Source: Nocardia aurantiaca (lineage in GTDB: Bacteria; Actinomycetota; Actinomycetes; Mycobacteriales; Mycobacteriaceae). From it: DNA of 64,000 nucleotides. Of this stretch, positions 19,088 through 26,713 are shown piece by piece (within the stretch, counting starts at the first letter, position 1; each line of letters begins with the position of its first letter). The stretch covers positions 124,001-188,000 of the forward strand of contig NZ_WMBB01000003.1 of NCBI RefSeq assembly GCF_009708175.1, given 5' to 3'. The position numbers and the translations under genes are program-made. The notes beneath the pieces are model-generated. The model was given only the letters and a program-made list of their open reading frames with translations. It searched no databases and had not been told where the DNA came from.

Positions 19088-19476
19088 AACGCGAAATTGT
19101 CGGCGACCCTGCGCGCACCCTTCGACGATGCGGTCGAGTGAACTCGAACAGCCCTGGCGCGGCAGGGCTTCGGCGTGCTGACCGAGATCGATGTTCGTGC
19201 GACCATGCGCGCCAAGCTCGGGGTCGATATGGAGTATTACCTGATCCTGGGTGCAATCCGCCGTTGGCCCACCGTGCGCTCGACGCTGATCGGCGCATCG
19301 GCCTGCTGCTGCCCTGCAACGTCGTGGTGCGCGCCATCGGACCCGACATGGTGCGGGTCGAAGCCACCGACCCGCATCTGATGGCCGACCTGGTCGACGT
19401 ACCAGGGGTGAAGGAGGTCGCGGATGAAGCCAGCGACCGCCTCCACGCGGCCATTGACGAGATCGCAGCCGGATAG
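19088..19476 (+). pseudogene. DUF302 protein gene, broken by a stop and a frameshift
   Basis: A DUF302 protein can be read if two lesions are ignored. The first part ends PFDDAVE at an in-frame TGA (19139-19141). It resumes with [20 protein letters not shown] and continues to YYLILGA, then the frame shifts near 19250-19255 and continues [20 protein letters not shown] to a stop at 19476. The shift is consistent with loss of four bases between short TGC repeats. Intact members are about 130-150 residues and often sit near metal-resistance genes. Confidence 0.75.
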
Positions 19477-19485
19477 CGCTGTGGG

Positions 19486-20763
19486 TCAGTGGGTGTGGCC
19501 GGACGGGTGATCCCCGGTGTGGTCCTGGGCGGCGTGATCACGTCCGCTGGGAGCGCGGTCATGCGGGGCCTGGTGATCACTGTGGTCGTGGTCGGCGTGC
19601 GCGCCGTGGTCGTGGTCGGCGTCGGGTGCGCCGCCCATCATGCGCAGCATGGGGATGCCGCCGGTGCGGACGAAGCGCAGGACGAGCAGCGCGGTGAGGA
19701 CAAGAAAGGCGATGTTGAGCCAGGTGGTGTAGTTCCAGTGGATGCCTTCGGCCATCACCATGGCGTTGTGTTCACGGGGGACGAGACCGGTTGTGCCGAA
19801 GAGGATCTCGACGAGGTACCCGGCGCCGACCATGGCGGCGTAGAAGGTGCCGAGCAGGGTGAGCATCATGCGGGTGCCGTAGTACTTGCGGTAGATGTTG
19901 AGGATCGGCAGGATCAGCAGGTCCGCGTAGATGAAGGCGATCACGCCGCCGAAGCTGATGCCGCCGTTCCATAGCACCGCGGCCAGTGGCACGTTGCCGA
20001 TCGAGCAGACGAACGACAGGATCGCCACCAGGGGACCGACGATCGGGCTCCAGATCGCGGAGGCCAGCGGGTGGTCGGTCAGGAAGAACCTCTGCCAGAA
20101 CGTATCCGGCACCCAGGCGCCGATCGCGCCCGCGATGAGCAGGCCGATGACCAGGTCGCGCAGGATGGCGGCCCACTCCATGACGAAGACGTGGGACACG
20201 GCGGTCAGACCCGGGCGGGAGAAGAGCCGTCGCAGGAACGGACCGTCCGTCGGCACCGACATATCCATGGCGGCATGGCCTTCCATCGATCCGGCCAGCC
20301 CCTTGTGGGCCTGTTCGCGGGCCGCGTCGACCAGCCGCGAGCGCACGAACAGTCGGAACAGCACCGCCAGCAGCACGATCATGATCGGGCCGCCGACGAA
20401 CTCGGCCGCGGTGAACTGCCACCCCATCAACAGGGCCAGGATGATGCCGAGCTCGACGACCAGGTTGGTCGAGCCGATCTCGAAAGCCATGGCCGCGGTG
20501 AAATTCGCGCCCTTGCGGAACAGTGACCGTGCCAGCGCCACAGCGGCATACGAGCACGACGACGACGCCGCACCCAATCCGGCCGCGACGGCGAGCGTGC
20601 GCGGGTGGTCATCACCCAGCAGTCGGACGATCGTCGACTTGCGCACTACGGCCTGCACCATCGCCGACAGCGCGAAACCGAGAATCAGCGCCCAGAGAAT
20701 CTCCCAGGTCATCGACCCGGCCAACGCCAGTGCGTGTCCGATAGCGTTCATCGCCATCCTCAT
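19486..20763 (-). CDS. ArsP/DUF318-type permease with His/Asp-rich tail (putative metal efflux)
   Basis: 425 residues with about eight to ten membrane helices in the two-repeat PF03773 arrangement. Conserved helical motifs are GAASSSCSYAAVALARSLF in the first repeat and FVCSIGNVPLAAVLWNGG in the second, each with a Cys. The last 45 residues are hydrophilic and contain about a dozen His alternating with Asp, such as DADHDHGAHADHDHSDH, a probable metal-binding tail. Family members export organoarsenicals or, in the SO_0444-like group, Cu/Zn. Here a GC-rich CsoR-type palindrome lies 48 bases upstream of the start. Confidence 0.85.
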   Translation of the reverse strand: MRMAMNAIGHALALAGSMTWEILWALILGFALSAMVQAVVRKSTIVRLLGDDHPRTLAVAAGLGAASSSCSYAAVALARSLFRKGANFTAAMAFEIGSTNLVVELGIILALLMGWQFTAAEFVGGPIMIVLLAVLFRLFVRSRLVDAAREQAHKGLAGSMEGHAAMDMSVPTDGPFLRRLFSRPGLTAVSHVFVMEWAAILRDLVIGLLIAGAIGAWVPDTFWQRFFLTDHPLASAIWSPIVGPLVAILSFVCSIGNVPLAAVLWNGGISFGGVIAFIYADLLILPILNIYRKYYGTRMMLTLLGTFYAAMVGAGYLVEILFGTTGLVPREHNAMVMAEGIHWNYTTWLNIAFLVLTALLVLRFVRTGGIPMLRMMGGAPDADHDHGAHADHDHSDHQAPHDRAPSGRDHAAQDHTGDHPSGHTH

Positions 20764-20810
20764 CTCATATTGTTCGGCAGCCTCTGTGACCGCACCGCCG
20801 CCGCGACCTT

Positions 20811-20828
20811 ATAACCCCGAGGGGGTAT
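20811..20828. promoter_or_regulatory. CsoR-family-type operator palindrome
   Basis: ATAACCCCGAGGGGGTAT forms an 18-base dyad, with seven of eight arm positions symmetric. A C-run/G-run core flanked by ATA/TAT is the usual operator style of CsoR/RcnR/CstR repressors. It lies between the permease start and the multicopper-oxidase remnant, so it once could have controlled both. No CsoR gene is present in the window, so the repressor would be encoded elsewhere. Confidence 0.55.
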
Positions 20829-20892
20829 GAATAAACCGGTGAGAAGCGCAAGTTCCGCCACGCGAAGACGGATCGCCCTTTCAACGCAGGTG

Positions 20893-21052
20893 CACATGGC
20901 GCACTCTCCACTCGACCCGCACCGCGACACCTTCGAGGTCACCCATATCGCCGGCACCCCGACCGCGGGGCTGCGCAAGCGCGTCGCTGCTGCACTGCCA
21001 CCGGCTGCTGCACATGGACTACGGGTTCATGGCCTTGCTGCGCGTGAGCTGA
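20893..21052 (+). pseudogene. Multicopper oxidase C-terminal remnant
   Basis: One frame reads PLDPHRDTFEVTHIAGTPTA followed by GLRK, resembling the HPMHLHG-x-F first type-1 copper histidine region. A second frame, from 20987, reads LLHCHRLLHMDYGFMALLRV and stops at 21050-21052; this is the HCHxxxH type-1/type-3 copper motif at the C-terminus of multicopper oxidases. The 20-30 residues normally between these motifs are missing and the frames differ. It is an internally deleted fragment. The stop lies inside the 3' end of the convergent DoxX gene. Confidence 0.75.
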
Positions 21053-21516
21053 GCACGCTGTGCGATCACCGCGTCCAGTGACCAGCGGCCGGGGCCGGCC
21101 CACAGCAGGAAGATCAGACCGAGCAGCATCGCGAAATCGGTGCGGGCGTCGTGGGCCATGCCCCAGAAGCCCTGCACGCCACCGAATCCGCCGGGGCGCA
21201 GCTCGCGCAGTTTGGTCAGCACGATCGCCAGACCGATGTCGATCAGCAGCGGCACCGCCGCCAGCCGGGTCAGCAGGCCGATGACGATCAAGGCGCCGCA
21301 GGCGATTTCGACGACACCGTCGAGGTTGGCGAAGAACGTCGCCGCCGGTATCCCGATCTTGTCGAAGCGGCCCGGCCCCAGGGCGTGCGGGTAAAGGAAC
21401 TTCTGGATCCCCTCGCTGAGGAACACCAACCCCACCGCCACCCGGATGCAGATCACCGCCGCCGGGCCGTCAGCGCCCAAGATCCGCGACCACGACCACC
21501 GCTGCGTTCGCGCCAT
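21019..21516 (-). CDS. DoxX family membrane protein
   Basis: 165 residues with four membrane helices. RVAVGLVFLSEGIQKFLYP at helix 1, GVVEIACGALIVIGLLTRLA and the C-terminal DFAMLLGLIFLLWAGPG are typical of DoxX-like proteins. Family members form small quinone/thiol-related membrane complexes in mycobacteria. The upstream region (21530-21560) has the GATATCG/TCGTCA motif shared with the APC permease and PadR genes, so PadR control is possible. Confidence 0.88.
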   Translation of the reverse strand: MARTQRWSWSRILGADGPAAVICIRVAVGLVFLSEGIQKFLYPHALGPGRFDKIGIPAATFFANLDGVVEIACGALIVIGLLTRLAAVPLLIDIGLAIVLTKLRELRPGGFGGVQGFWGMAHDARTDFAMLLGLIFLLWAGPGRWSLDAVIAQRAQLTRSKAMNP

Positions 21517-21529
21517 CGGTCCTCGCCTC

Positions 21530-21560
21530 CCGATATCGTCACCCGATATATGTCGGATCG
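21530..21560. promoter_or_regulatory. Candidate PadR operator upstream of doxX
   Basis: CCGATATCGTC is followed after a few bases by CCCGATATATGTCGG. The block GATATCG plus TCGTCA recurs upstream of the APC permease (21803) and the PadR gene (23505). It begins 13 bases upstream of the DoxX start codon, a position suited to repression. The surrounding 21517-21856 interval has no gene. Confidence 0.45.
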
Positions 21561-21802
21561 AGCGTCCTCATCCAGTTGGTCGCAGGCTGAATGCCACTGA
21601 TGCTATGCGGTCGCGCCGGTGGCCCGGGAGTGCGGTACCGATAGAGGGCGTTTGAGCAGCAGGACGACCAGCGTTCATACGCTGCACAGGATTCCGGAAG
21701 CGAAGCGGATGCCCCGCACTGGACACCCCGCAGGATGGGTTCATCGTTCGACCGGTTATCGGATCACCGCACGGAGGACTGCCACCTACCAGGGTATCGC
21801 TT

Positions 21803-21821
21803 CCCGATATCGGCTATCGTC
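21803..21821. promoter_or_regulatory. Candidate PadR operator upstream of APC permease
   Basis: Contains the perfect 10-base palindrome CCGATATCGG (21804-21813) followed by CTATCGTCA. The same palindrome stands upstream of the PadR gene at 23505-23514. It lies about 45 bases upstream of the permease GTG. Confidence 0.5.
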
Positions 21822-21856
21822 ACGAATGTCCGTCTCGTACGACTCCGGGAGCACGT

Positions 21857-23131
21857 GTGTCCACCATGCCGACGTCGGGCCGGACCGACCCCCACCTCCG
21901 GCGCCGGCTGGGCGTCGGCGATGCGGTCATGATCGGGCTCGGTTCGATGATCGGTGCCGGGATCTTCGCCGCACTCGCGCCTGCCGCCGCGGCGGCAGGG
22001 TCCGGGCTGCTGATCGGGCTGGCGGCCGCGGCAGTGGTCGCCTACTGCAACGCCACCTCCTCCGCCCGCTTGGCCGCACGCTATCCCGCCTCGGGCGGCA
22101 CCTACGTCTACGGGCGTGAACGCCTGGGCGAGTTCTGGGGGTACCTGGCCGGATGGGGGTTCGTGGTCGGCAAGACCGCCTCATGTGCGGCCATGGCCTT
22201 GACCGTCGGCACCTACGTCTGGCCCGCACAGGCGCACGCGGTCGCGGTCGCCGCAGTGGTCGCGCTGACCGCGGTGAACTATCGCGGCGTGCAGAAATCC
22301 GCGCTGGCGACCCGGATCATCGTCGCGGTCGTGCTCGCGGTGCTGGCCGCTGTGGTGGTCGCCGCGTTCACCTCCTCGGCCGCCGATGCCGGACATCTGG
22401 CGATCGGCTCCGATGCCTCGGTGCGTGGGGTGTTGCAGGCAGCCGGACTGCTGTTCTTCGCCTTCGCCGGTTACGCGCGCATCGCCACCCTCGGCGAGGA
22501 AGTGCGTGATCCCACCCACACGATCCCCCGCGCGATCCCGATCGCGCTGGAGATCACGCTGGTCGTCTACGCCACCGTCGCCGTCGCGGCCCTGGCGGTG
22601 CTCGGCCCGCACGGATTGGGTTCCGCCACAGCACCGTTGGCCGACACCGTGCGCGCGGCCGGGGTACCGGCCCTGGTGCCGGTGGTGCGGGTCGGTGCGG
22701 CGGTCGCGGCACTGGGATCGCTACTGGCGCTGGTCCTCGGTGTCTCGCGCACCACCTTGGCCATGGCCCGTGACCGGCACCTGCCCCACCAACTGGCGGC
22801 GGTGCATCCGCGCTTCGAGGTGCCTCACCACGCCGAGCTGGCTGTTGGCGTGGTCGTCGCGGTGCTAGCCGCCGTCGTCGACGTGCGTGGCGCGATCGGG
22901 TTCTCCTCCTTCGGCGTGCTCGCCTACTACGCCATCGCCAACGCCTCGGCCTGGACCCTCGCCCCCGAAGAGGGCCACCCGCCCCGCGTGGTTCCTGTTC
23001 TCGGCCTGGCCGGATGTGTGATCCTGGCCTTCGCCCTGCCCGTCACCTCGGTACTGTCCGGCGCCTCGGTCCTCGCCGTCGGCGCGCTGGTCTATCTGCT
23101 GCGCCGACGACGCGCCCCAGCGCTGCGATGA
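21857..23131 (+). CDS. APC superfamily amino acid permease
   Basis: 424 residues, about 12 membrane helices. GVGDAVMIGLGSMIGAGIFA is the conserved helix 1 motif of amino acid-polyamine-organocation transporters, and FFAFAGYARIATLGEEVRDP is the helix 6 region. Only the first few residues and the Arg-rich last ten are hydrophilic. The start is a GTG at 21857. Substrate cannot be read from sequence. The candidate PadR operator upstream and the PadR gene downstream suggest local regulation. Confidence 0.9.
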   Translation: MSTMPTSGRTDPHLRRRLGVGDAVMIGLGSMIGAGIFAALAPAAAAAGSGLLIGLAAAAVVAYCNATSSARLAARYPASGGTYVYGRERLGEFWGYLAGWGFVVGKTASCAAMALTVGTYVWPAQAHAVAVAAVVALTAVNYRGVQKSALATRIIVAVVLAVLAAVVVAAFTSSAADAGHLAIGSDASVRGVLQAAGLLFFAFAGYARIATLGEEVRDPTHTIPRAIPIALEITLVVYATVAVAALAVLGPHGLGSATAPLADTVRAAGVPALVPVVRVGAAVAALGSLLALVLGVSRTTLAMARDRHLPHQLAAVHPRFEVPHHAELAVGVVVAVLAAVVDVRGAIGFSSFGVLAYYAIANASAWTLAPEEGHPPRVVPVLGLAGCVILAFALPVTSVLSGASVLAVGALVYLLRRRRAPALR

Positions 23132-23168
23132 GCACCGCGCCCGCCCGAACGGCCGATAGGGCAAGGGA

Positions 23169-23495
23169 TCACGCGGTGTGCTCGCCGAGCACCTCACGCG
23201 CCAACTCCGCCAACGCTTTCCGGTCTGCGGCCAAGGCCGCGAGCCCTGCTGTGGTCGCTCGATACACCCGTCGCACCCGACCGTCGACCACCTGTTGCTC
23301 CGAGGTCAGCAGTCCATCGGCCTCGAGCCGATGCAACGTCGGATACAAGGTGCCCGGGCTGATGTCGTAGCCGTGCCGCGCCAGCTCCGTGGTCAGCCAC
23401 GCACCGTGCACACCCTCCTCGGCCGCGTGATGCAGGATGTGCAACCGCACCGCACCCCGCTGGAACTCCCGCACCCCGCACCGCCCCTCGCGCAT
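23169..23495 (-). CDS. PadR family transcriptional regulator
   Basis: 108 residues from the ATG at 23495. It has the compact winged helix of small PadR proteins: RLHILHHAAEEGVHGAWLT, then ISPGTLYPTLHRLEADGLL and the wing VVDGRVRRVYRATTAGLAAL. It is convergent with the APC permease. A copy of CCGATATCGG lies ten bases upstream of its start, consistent with autoregulation, and the same motif precedes the permease and DoxX genes. The ligand is unknown. Confidence 0.88.
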   Translation of the reverse strand: MREGRCGVREFQRGAVRLHILHHAAEEGVHGAWLTTELARHGYDISPGTLYPTLHRLEADGLLTSEQQVVDGRVRRVYRATTAGLAALAADRKALAELAREVLGEHTA

Positions 23496-23504
23496 ATGAC
23501 GAAA

Positions 23505-23514
23505 CCGATATCGG
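23505..23514. promoter_or_regulatory. Candidate PadR autoregulatory operator
   Basis: Perfect palindrome CCGATATCGG. Read on the gene strand it is followed by TTTCGTCATATG, echoing the TCGTCA half seen at the two other sites. Confidence 0.5.
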
Positions 23515-23639
23515 CAGCCGATTCTACCCGCGTAGAGCACTCCCGGAAGCCGCCGTCGGCGACGGCCCGGGGATGGGTGGGATCCGCACGAACTCCGACA
23601 CTCGGGCCTCACTCATCTCGGCGAAGCCGGAGCCGATGG

Positions 23640-23860
23640 AGTAGATCGTATTCGCGCTGATGAGGGCATCCAGCGATGCATCAGTCAGGGGCAGGTGATC
23701 CATTGCCGCGGAGCGGAGTTCGAGTCGGCCAGCCGCGATCACATCGCGGGAGCGCCGTCCTGCCTCGGTGAGCATGGTCGGAGAGATCTCGATTCCGTAT
23801 ACGTGCCCAGTCGGCCCGACCGCGTCCAGGAGCAGTTCCAGGCCCGCGCCCCGCCGAAAC
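23640..23860 (-). pseudogene. Class I SAM methyltransferase fragment
   Basis: The minus strand encodes GLELLLDAVGPTGHVYGIEI followed by SPTM, and later DHLPLTDASLDALISANTIY. These match the SAM-binding and post-motif II regions of UbiE-like methyltransferases. The N-terminal glycine-rich loop is out of frame (FGG is only readable in another frame) and similarity stops abruptly after NTIY. No valid start or C-terminus is present. It is an internal remnant of about 70 codons. Confidence 0.65.
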
Positions 23861-23975
23861 CAGCACCGGGCAGGGGGTCGGAGGTAGCAGGAATCGGGAA
23901 CTAGGTCCCTACCCCACACATGCCTCGAGGACGACCGTGGAGTTGATGGTTTCCGGGTAGAGGAAGGGGCCACAG

Positions 23976-24716
23976 ATGAGCATCACCCGACGCATCGCCA
24001 TGCTGTTCCGTGTCAAGGCCAACAAGCTGCTCGACCGCAGCGAGGACCCTCGCGAAGTCCTCGACTACTCCTATCAGCGCCAGCTCGAGATGCTGGCCCA
24101 GGTGCGGCGCGGCCTCGCCGACGTCGCGACCAGTCGCAAACGAGTCGAACTGCAGGAGAACCAGCTGCGCGCGGCCGCCGACCGGCTGCAGAACCAGGCG
24201 CAGCAGGCAGTAGCGCAGAGCCGTGACGACCTCGCCCGCGAGGCGCTGACCCGCAAGGCGGCGACACTGGCGCAACTCGACCAATTACAGCCGCAGTACG
24301 ACGAACTCACCGCCCAAGAACAGAAGTTGACGACGGCGTCGCAGCGGTTGCAGGCCAAGGTCGAGGCCTTCCGCACCCGCAAGGAGACCATCAAGGCCAC
24401 CTACACCGCTGCCGAGGCGCAGAGCAAGATCAGCGAGGCGGTCACCGGCATCTCCGAGGAGATGGGCGACGTCGGGCTGGCGATTCAACGTGCCGAGGAC
24501 AAGACCGCGCAGATGAGTTCACGCGCGCAGGCACTCGACGAACTCATCTCCTCCGGGGCCCTCGACGACGCCACCGCTCCCATCGGGCAGCGCGACGACA
24601 TCCAGGCCGCACTCGACGCCGGTCGCGGCAGCAGCGTGGACGCCGAATTGGCGCAGCTGAAGAGCAAGCTCACCCCGGCGATCGAATCGCCCGCGCCGCA
24701 AGGGAACCGGTCATGA
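23976..24716 (+). CDS. pspA: PspA/IM30 family envelope-stress protein
   Basis: 246 residues beginning MSITRRIAMLFRVKANKLLD with the SEDPREVLDYSYQRQLEML signature of the PspA/Vipp1 family, then long coiled-coil helices to about residue 180 and a variable C-terminal part. PspA-type proteins bind stressed membranes and assemble as ESCRT-III-like polymers. The stop overlaps the next gene (ATGA). Together with the next three genes it makes the conserved actinobacterial pspA-pspAA-htpX-pspAB set. Confidence 0.93.
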   Translation: MSITRRIAMLFRVKANKLLDRSEDPREVLDYSYQRQLEMLAQVRRGLADVATSRKRVELQENQLRAAADRLQNQAQQAVAQSRDDLAREALTRKAATLAQLDQLQPQYDELTAQEQKLTTASQRLQAKVEAFRTRKETIKATYTAAEAQSKISEAVTGISEEMGDVGLAIQRAEDKTAQMSSRAQALDELISSGALDDATAPIGQRDDIQAALDAGRGSSVDAELAQLKSKLTPAIESPAPQGNRS

Positions 24717-24991
24717 TCATCCGCATTCTCGGCGAAGGCCAGTACACCATCGACGAAGGCGAAGCCGATGACCTGCAGCGACTCGACGGGCTGCTGCTGG
24801 AAGCGGCAGAGGACGGAGACGACGCCGGATTCGCTGAAATTCTCGGCCAGCTGCGGGACTCCGTTCGCACGCACGGCGCACCCGTCGCCGATGACGAACT
24901 GGTCGTCTCGGACCTCGTCCTGCCAGCGACCGGTACCGATCTGGTCGAGGTGAAGGCGATGCTGCGCGGCGACGGACTGATTCCGGGGTAA
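24713..24991 (+). CDS. pspAA: PspA-associated protein PspAA
   Basis: 92 residues. MIIRILGEGQYTIDEGEADD at the N-terminus and LVVSDLVLPATGTDLVEVKA near the C-terminus are the hallmarks of the small PspA-associated PspAA proteins. Translation is coupled to pspA through an ATGA overlap. It likely works with PspA at the membrane; the mechanism is not established. Confidence 0.9.
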   Translation: MIIRILGEGQYTIDEGEADDLQRLDGLLLEAAEDGDDAGFAEILGQLRDSVRTHGAPVADDELVVSDLVLPATGTDLVEVKAMLRGDGLIPG

Positions 24992-24996
24992 GTGTC

Positions 24997-25908
24997 ATGC
25001 GTACCCGGTTCCGGCCGGACCATCAGCTCACGGCCCGCATGCTGTTGACCATTTTCCTGCTCGGGCTGGTCTATGTGGTGTTCATCGCGGTCCTGGTGGC
25101 GCTGATCAAGTCACTGGTCGCCATCGTGCTGGTCGTGGCCGCGCTGCTGTTCGCGCAGTTCTGGTTTTCCGACCGGATCGCCTTGTACGCCATGCGCGCC
25201 CGCATCGTCACCCCCGAGGAAGCGCCGCAGTTGCACGGCATCATCGACCGCTTGTGCGCCACCGCGAACATGCCCAAACCGCAGGTGGCCATCGCCGACC
25301 TGGGCATGCCCAACGCGTTCGCCACCGGCCGCAGTCAACGCCGCGCGGTCATCGCCGTCACCACCGGGCTGCTCGAACGCCTCGACGCCGACGAGCTCGA
25401 CGGCGTGCTCTCCCATGAGCTTTCGCACATCGCCCACCGCGACGTAGTGGTCATGACCACCGCCTCGTTCCTGGGCGTCCTCGCCGGACTCGTGGCACGC
25501 TTCACCTTGTACTCGACCATGTTCGGCGGCGGCCGCGATCGCCGCAACGGCGACCAGCTGTTCCTGCTGATCCTCGCCGTGATGGCGGTCTCCGCAACCG
25601 TGTACGCGGTGAGTTTCCTGCTGATCCGGGCGCTGTCGCGCTACCGGGAGCTGGCCGCCGACCGGGCGGGAGCCATCCTCACCGGGCGGCCCTCTGAACT
25701 GGCATCGGCCCTGACGAAGATCAGCGGCGATATCTCGCGTATCCCCAGCCGGGACCTGCGCACCGAGCAGCCGTTCAACGCGTTCTTCTTCGCGCCGGCG
25801 TTCGGCGCGGGAGCGAGCCTGTCGCTGCTGCTGTCCACCCACCCGAGCCTGGAGCAGCGCCTGAACCAGCTCGCGGAACTGGCCAACGAACTCGGCAAGG
25901 AAAGCTGA
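24997..25908 (+). CDS. htpX: HtpX-type membrane zinc metalloprotease
   Basis: 303 residues. Two N-terminal membrane helices (about 14-55) are followed by the zinc site HELSH (residues 140-144), two further helices, and ELAADRAGA, which supplies the third zinc ligand. LGMPNAFATGRSQRRAVIAV is also family-specific. HtpX degrades misfolded membrane proteins. It starts five bases after pspAA and ends seven bases before pspAB, so it is in the stress operon. Confidence 0.94.
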   Translation: MRTRFRPDHQLTARMLLTIFLLGLVYVVFIAVLVALIKSLVAIVLVVAALLFAQFWFSDRIALYAMRARIVTPEEAPQLHGIIDRLCATANMPKPQVAIADLGMPNAFATGRSQRRAVIAVTTGLLERLDADELDGVLSHELSHIAHRDVVVMTTASFLGVLAGLVARFTLYSTMFGGGRDRRNGDQLFLLILAVMAVSATVYAVSFLLIRALSRYRELAADRAGAILTGRPSELASALTKISGDISRIPSRDLRTEQPFNAFFFAPAFGAGASLSLLLSTHPSLEQRLNQLAELANELGKES

Positions 25909-25915
25909 GCACGCG

Positions 25916-26488
25916 ATGGGGTTCCTCGATATCCTGCTGGGCCGCACCAAACCTGTGCCGCCGAATCTCGATGTCCTGTTCACGATTCCCGCCGCGGCCC
26001 TCACCCTGCAGGCCGCCCTGGACCTGCGCCCCACCGGAGCCGGGGCGGTCAGCTTCAAACAAGCCGAAGGGGCCGGGGCACGGCAGTCCGAGGACGAGAT
26101 CCTCGGACTGCTGCACCTCGACACGACGATGACGACCGACGTGACGACCGACGAGTTCGGATTCACCTGGATCACCTGCCGGCAGCAGGACCCCGACCCG
26201 GCCGCACTCGTCACCGCCTTGCATGCGATCAATACCACCCTGTCCGACAACGGATTCGGCTCCGGCCTGCTGTGCACCGTCATCGGCTTCACCCGCGACG
26301 GCTCACCGGGACGGCTCGGACTGGTGTACCTGTTCAAACGCGGCACCTTCTATCCGTTCGCGCCCACCGGGCCGCAACGCCGCGACAACAATCTCGAATT
26401 ACAGACTCGTGCAGCGCTTTCCAGTGAACTGCCGATCGAAACCGAACTCGAGCGCTGGTTCCCGCTCTGGAACGCCCCGGTGCCATGA
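25916..26488 (+). CDS. pspAB: PspA-associated protein PspAB (HtpX-linked)
   Basis: 190 residues beginning MGFLDILLGRTKPVPPNLD, with DEFGFTWITCRQQDPD in the middle and RDNNLELQTRA near the end, all typical of the PspAB family that always accompanies actinobacterial HtpX/PspA. No membrane segment. Probably the last gene of the operon. Its exact function is unknown. Confidence 0.9.
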   Translation: MGFLDILLGRTKPVPPNLDVLFTIPAAALTLQAALDLRPTGAGAVSFKQAEGAGARQSEDEILGLLHLDTTMTTDVTTDEFGFTWITCRQQDPDPAALVTALHAINTTLSDNGFGSGLLCTVIGFTRDGSPGRLGLVYLFKRGTFYPFAPTGPQRRDNNLELQTRAALSSELPIETELERWFPLWNAPVP

Positions 26489-26667
26489 CGCTCGCCGCCG
26501 CCATCGTGTCCAGATCATCCGAGAACAGGTGGCCGTACAGATCCAGGGTGGCTGGATAGACCTCTCGTCAGGTCAGATCCGGCAATGGCGCATGGGCCGG
26601 CCAGCTGTCCGGGCGCCGGAGGGTGAGCGCGTGATTCACGTTTTGACCGGCCGAGTCTTGACTCGGA

Positions 26668-26713
26668 TGAATCAAGATGATTCGATCTGAATCATCATGG
26701 TTCCAGTGAATCA
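26668..26713 (+). promoter_or_regulatory. Operator cluster of TGAATCA repeats at the XRE regulator start
   Basis: GAATCA-AGA-TGATTC is a perfect dyad at 26669-26683. Further direct copies of TGAATCA begin at 26688 and at 26707, the latter inside the coding region. The ATG is at 26697. The arrangement suggests autorepression by the XRE protein that follows. Confidence 0.5.

Noticed and set aside
20827..21081. 84-codon plus-strand frame starting directly at the CsoR-like palindrome
   Set aside because: It reads only the first half of the multicopper-oxidase remnant and then leaves its frame, so it is not an intact gene.
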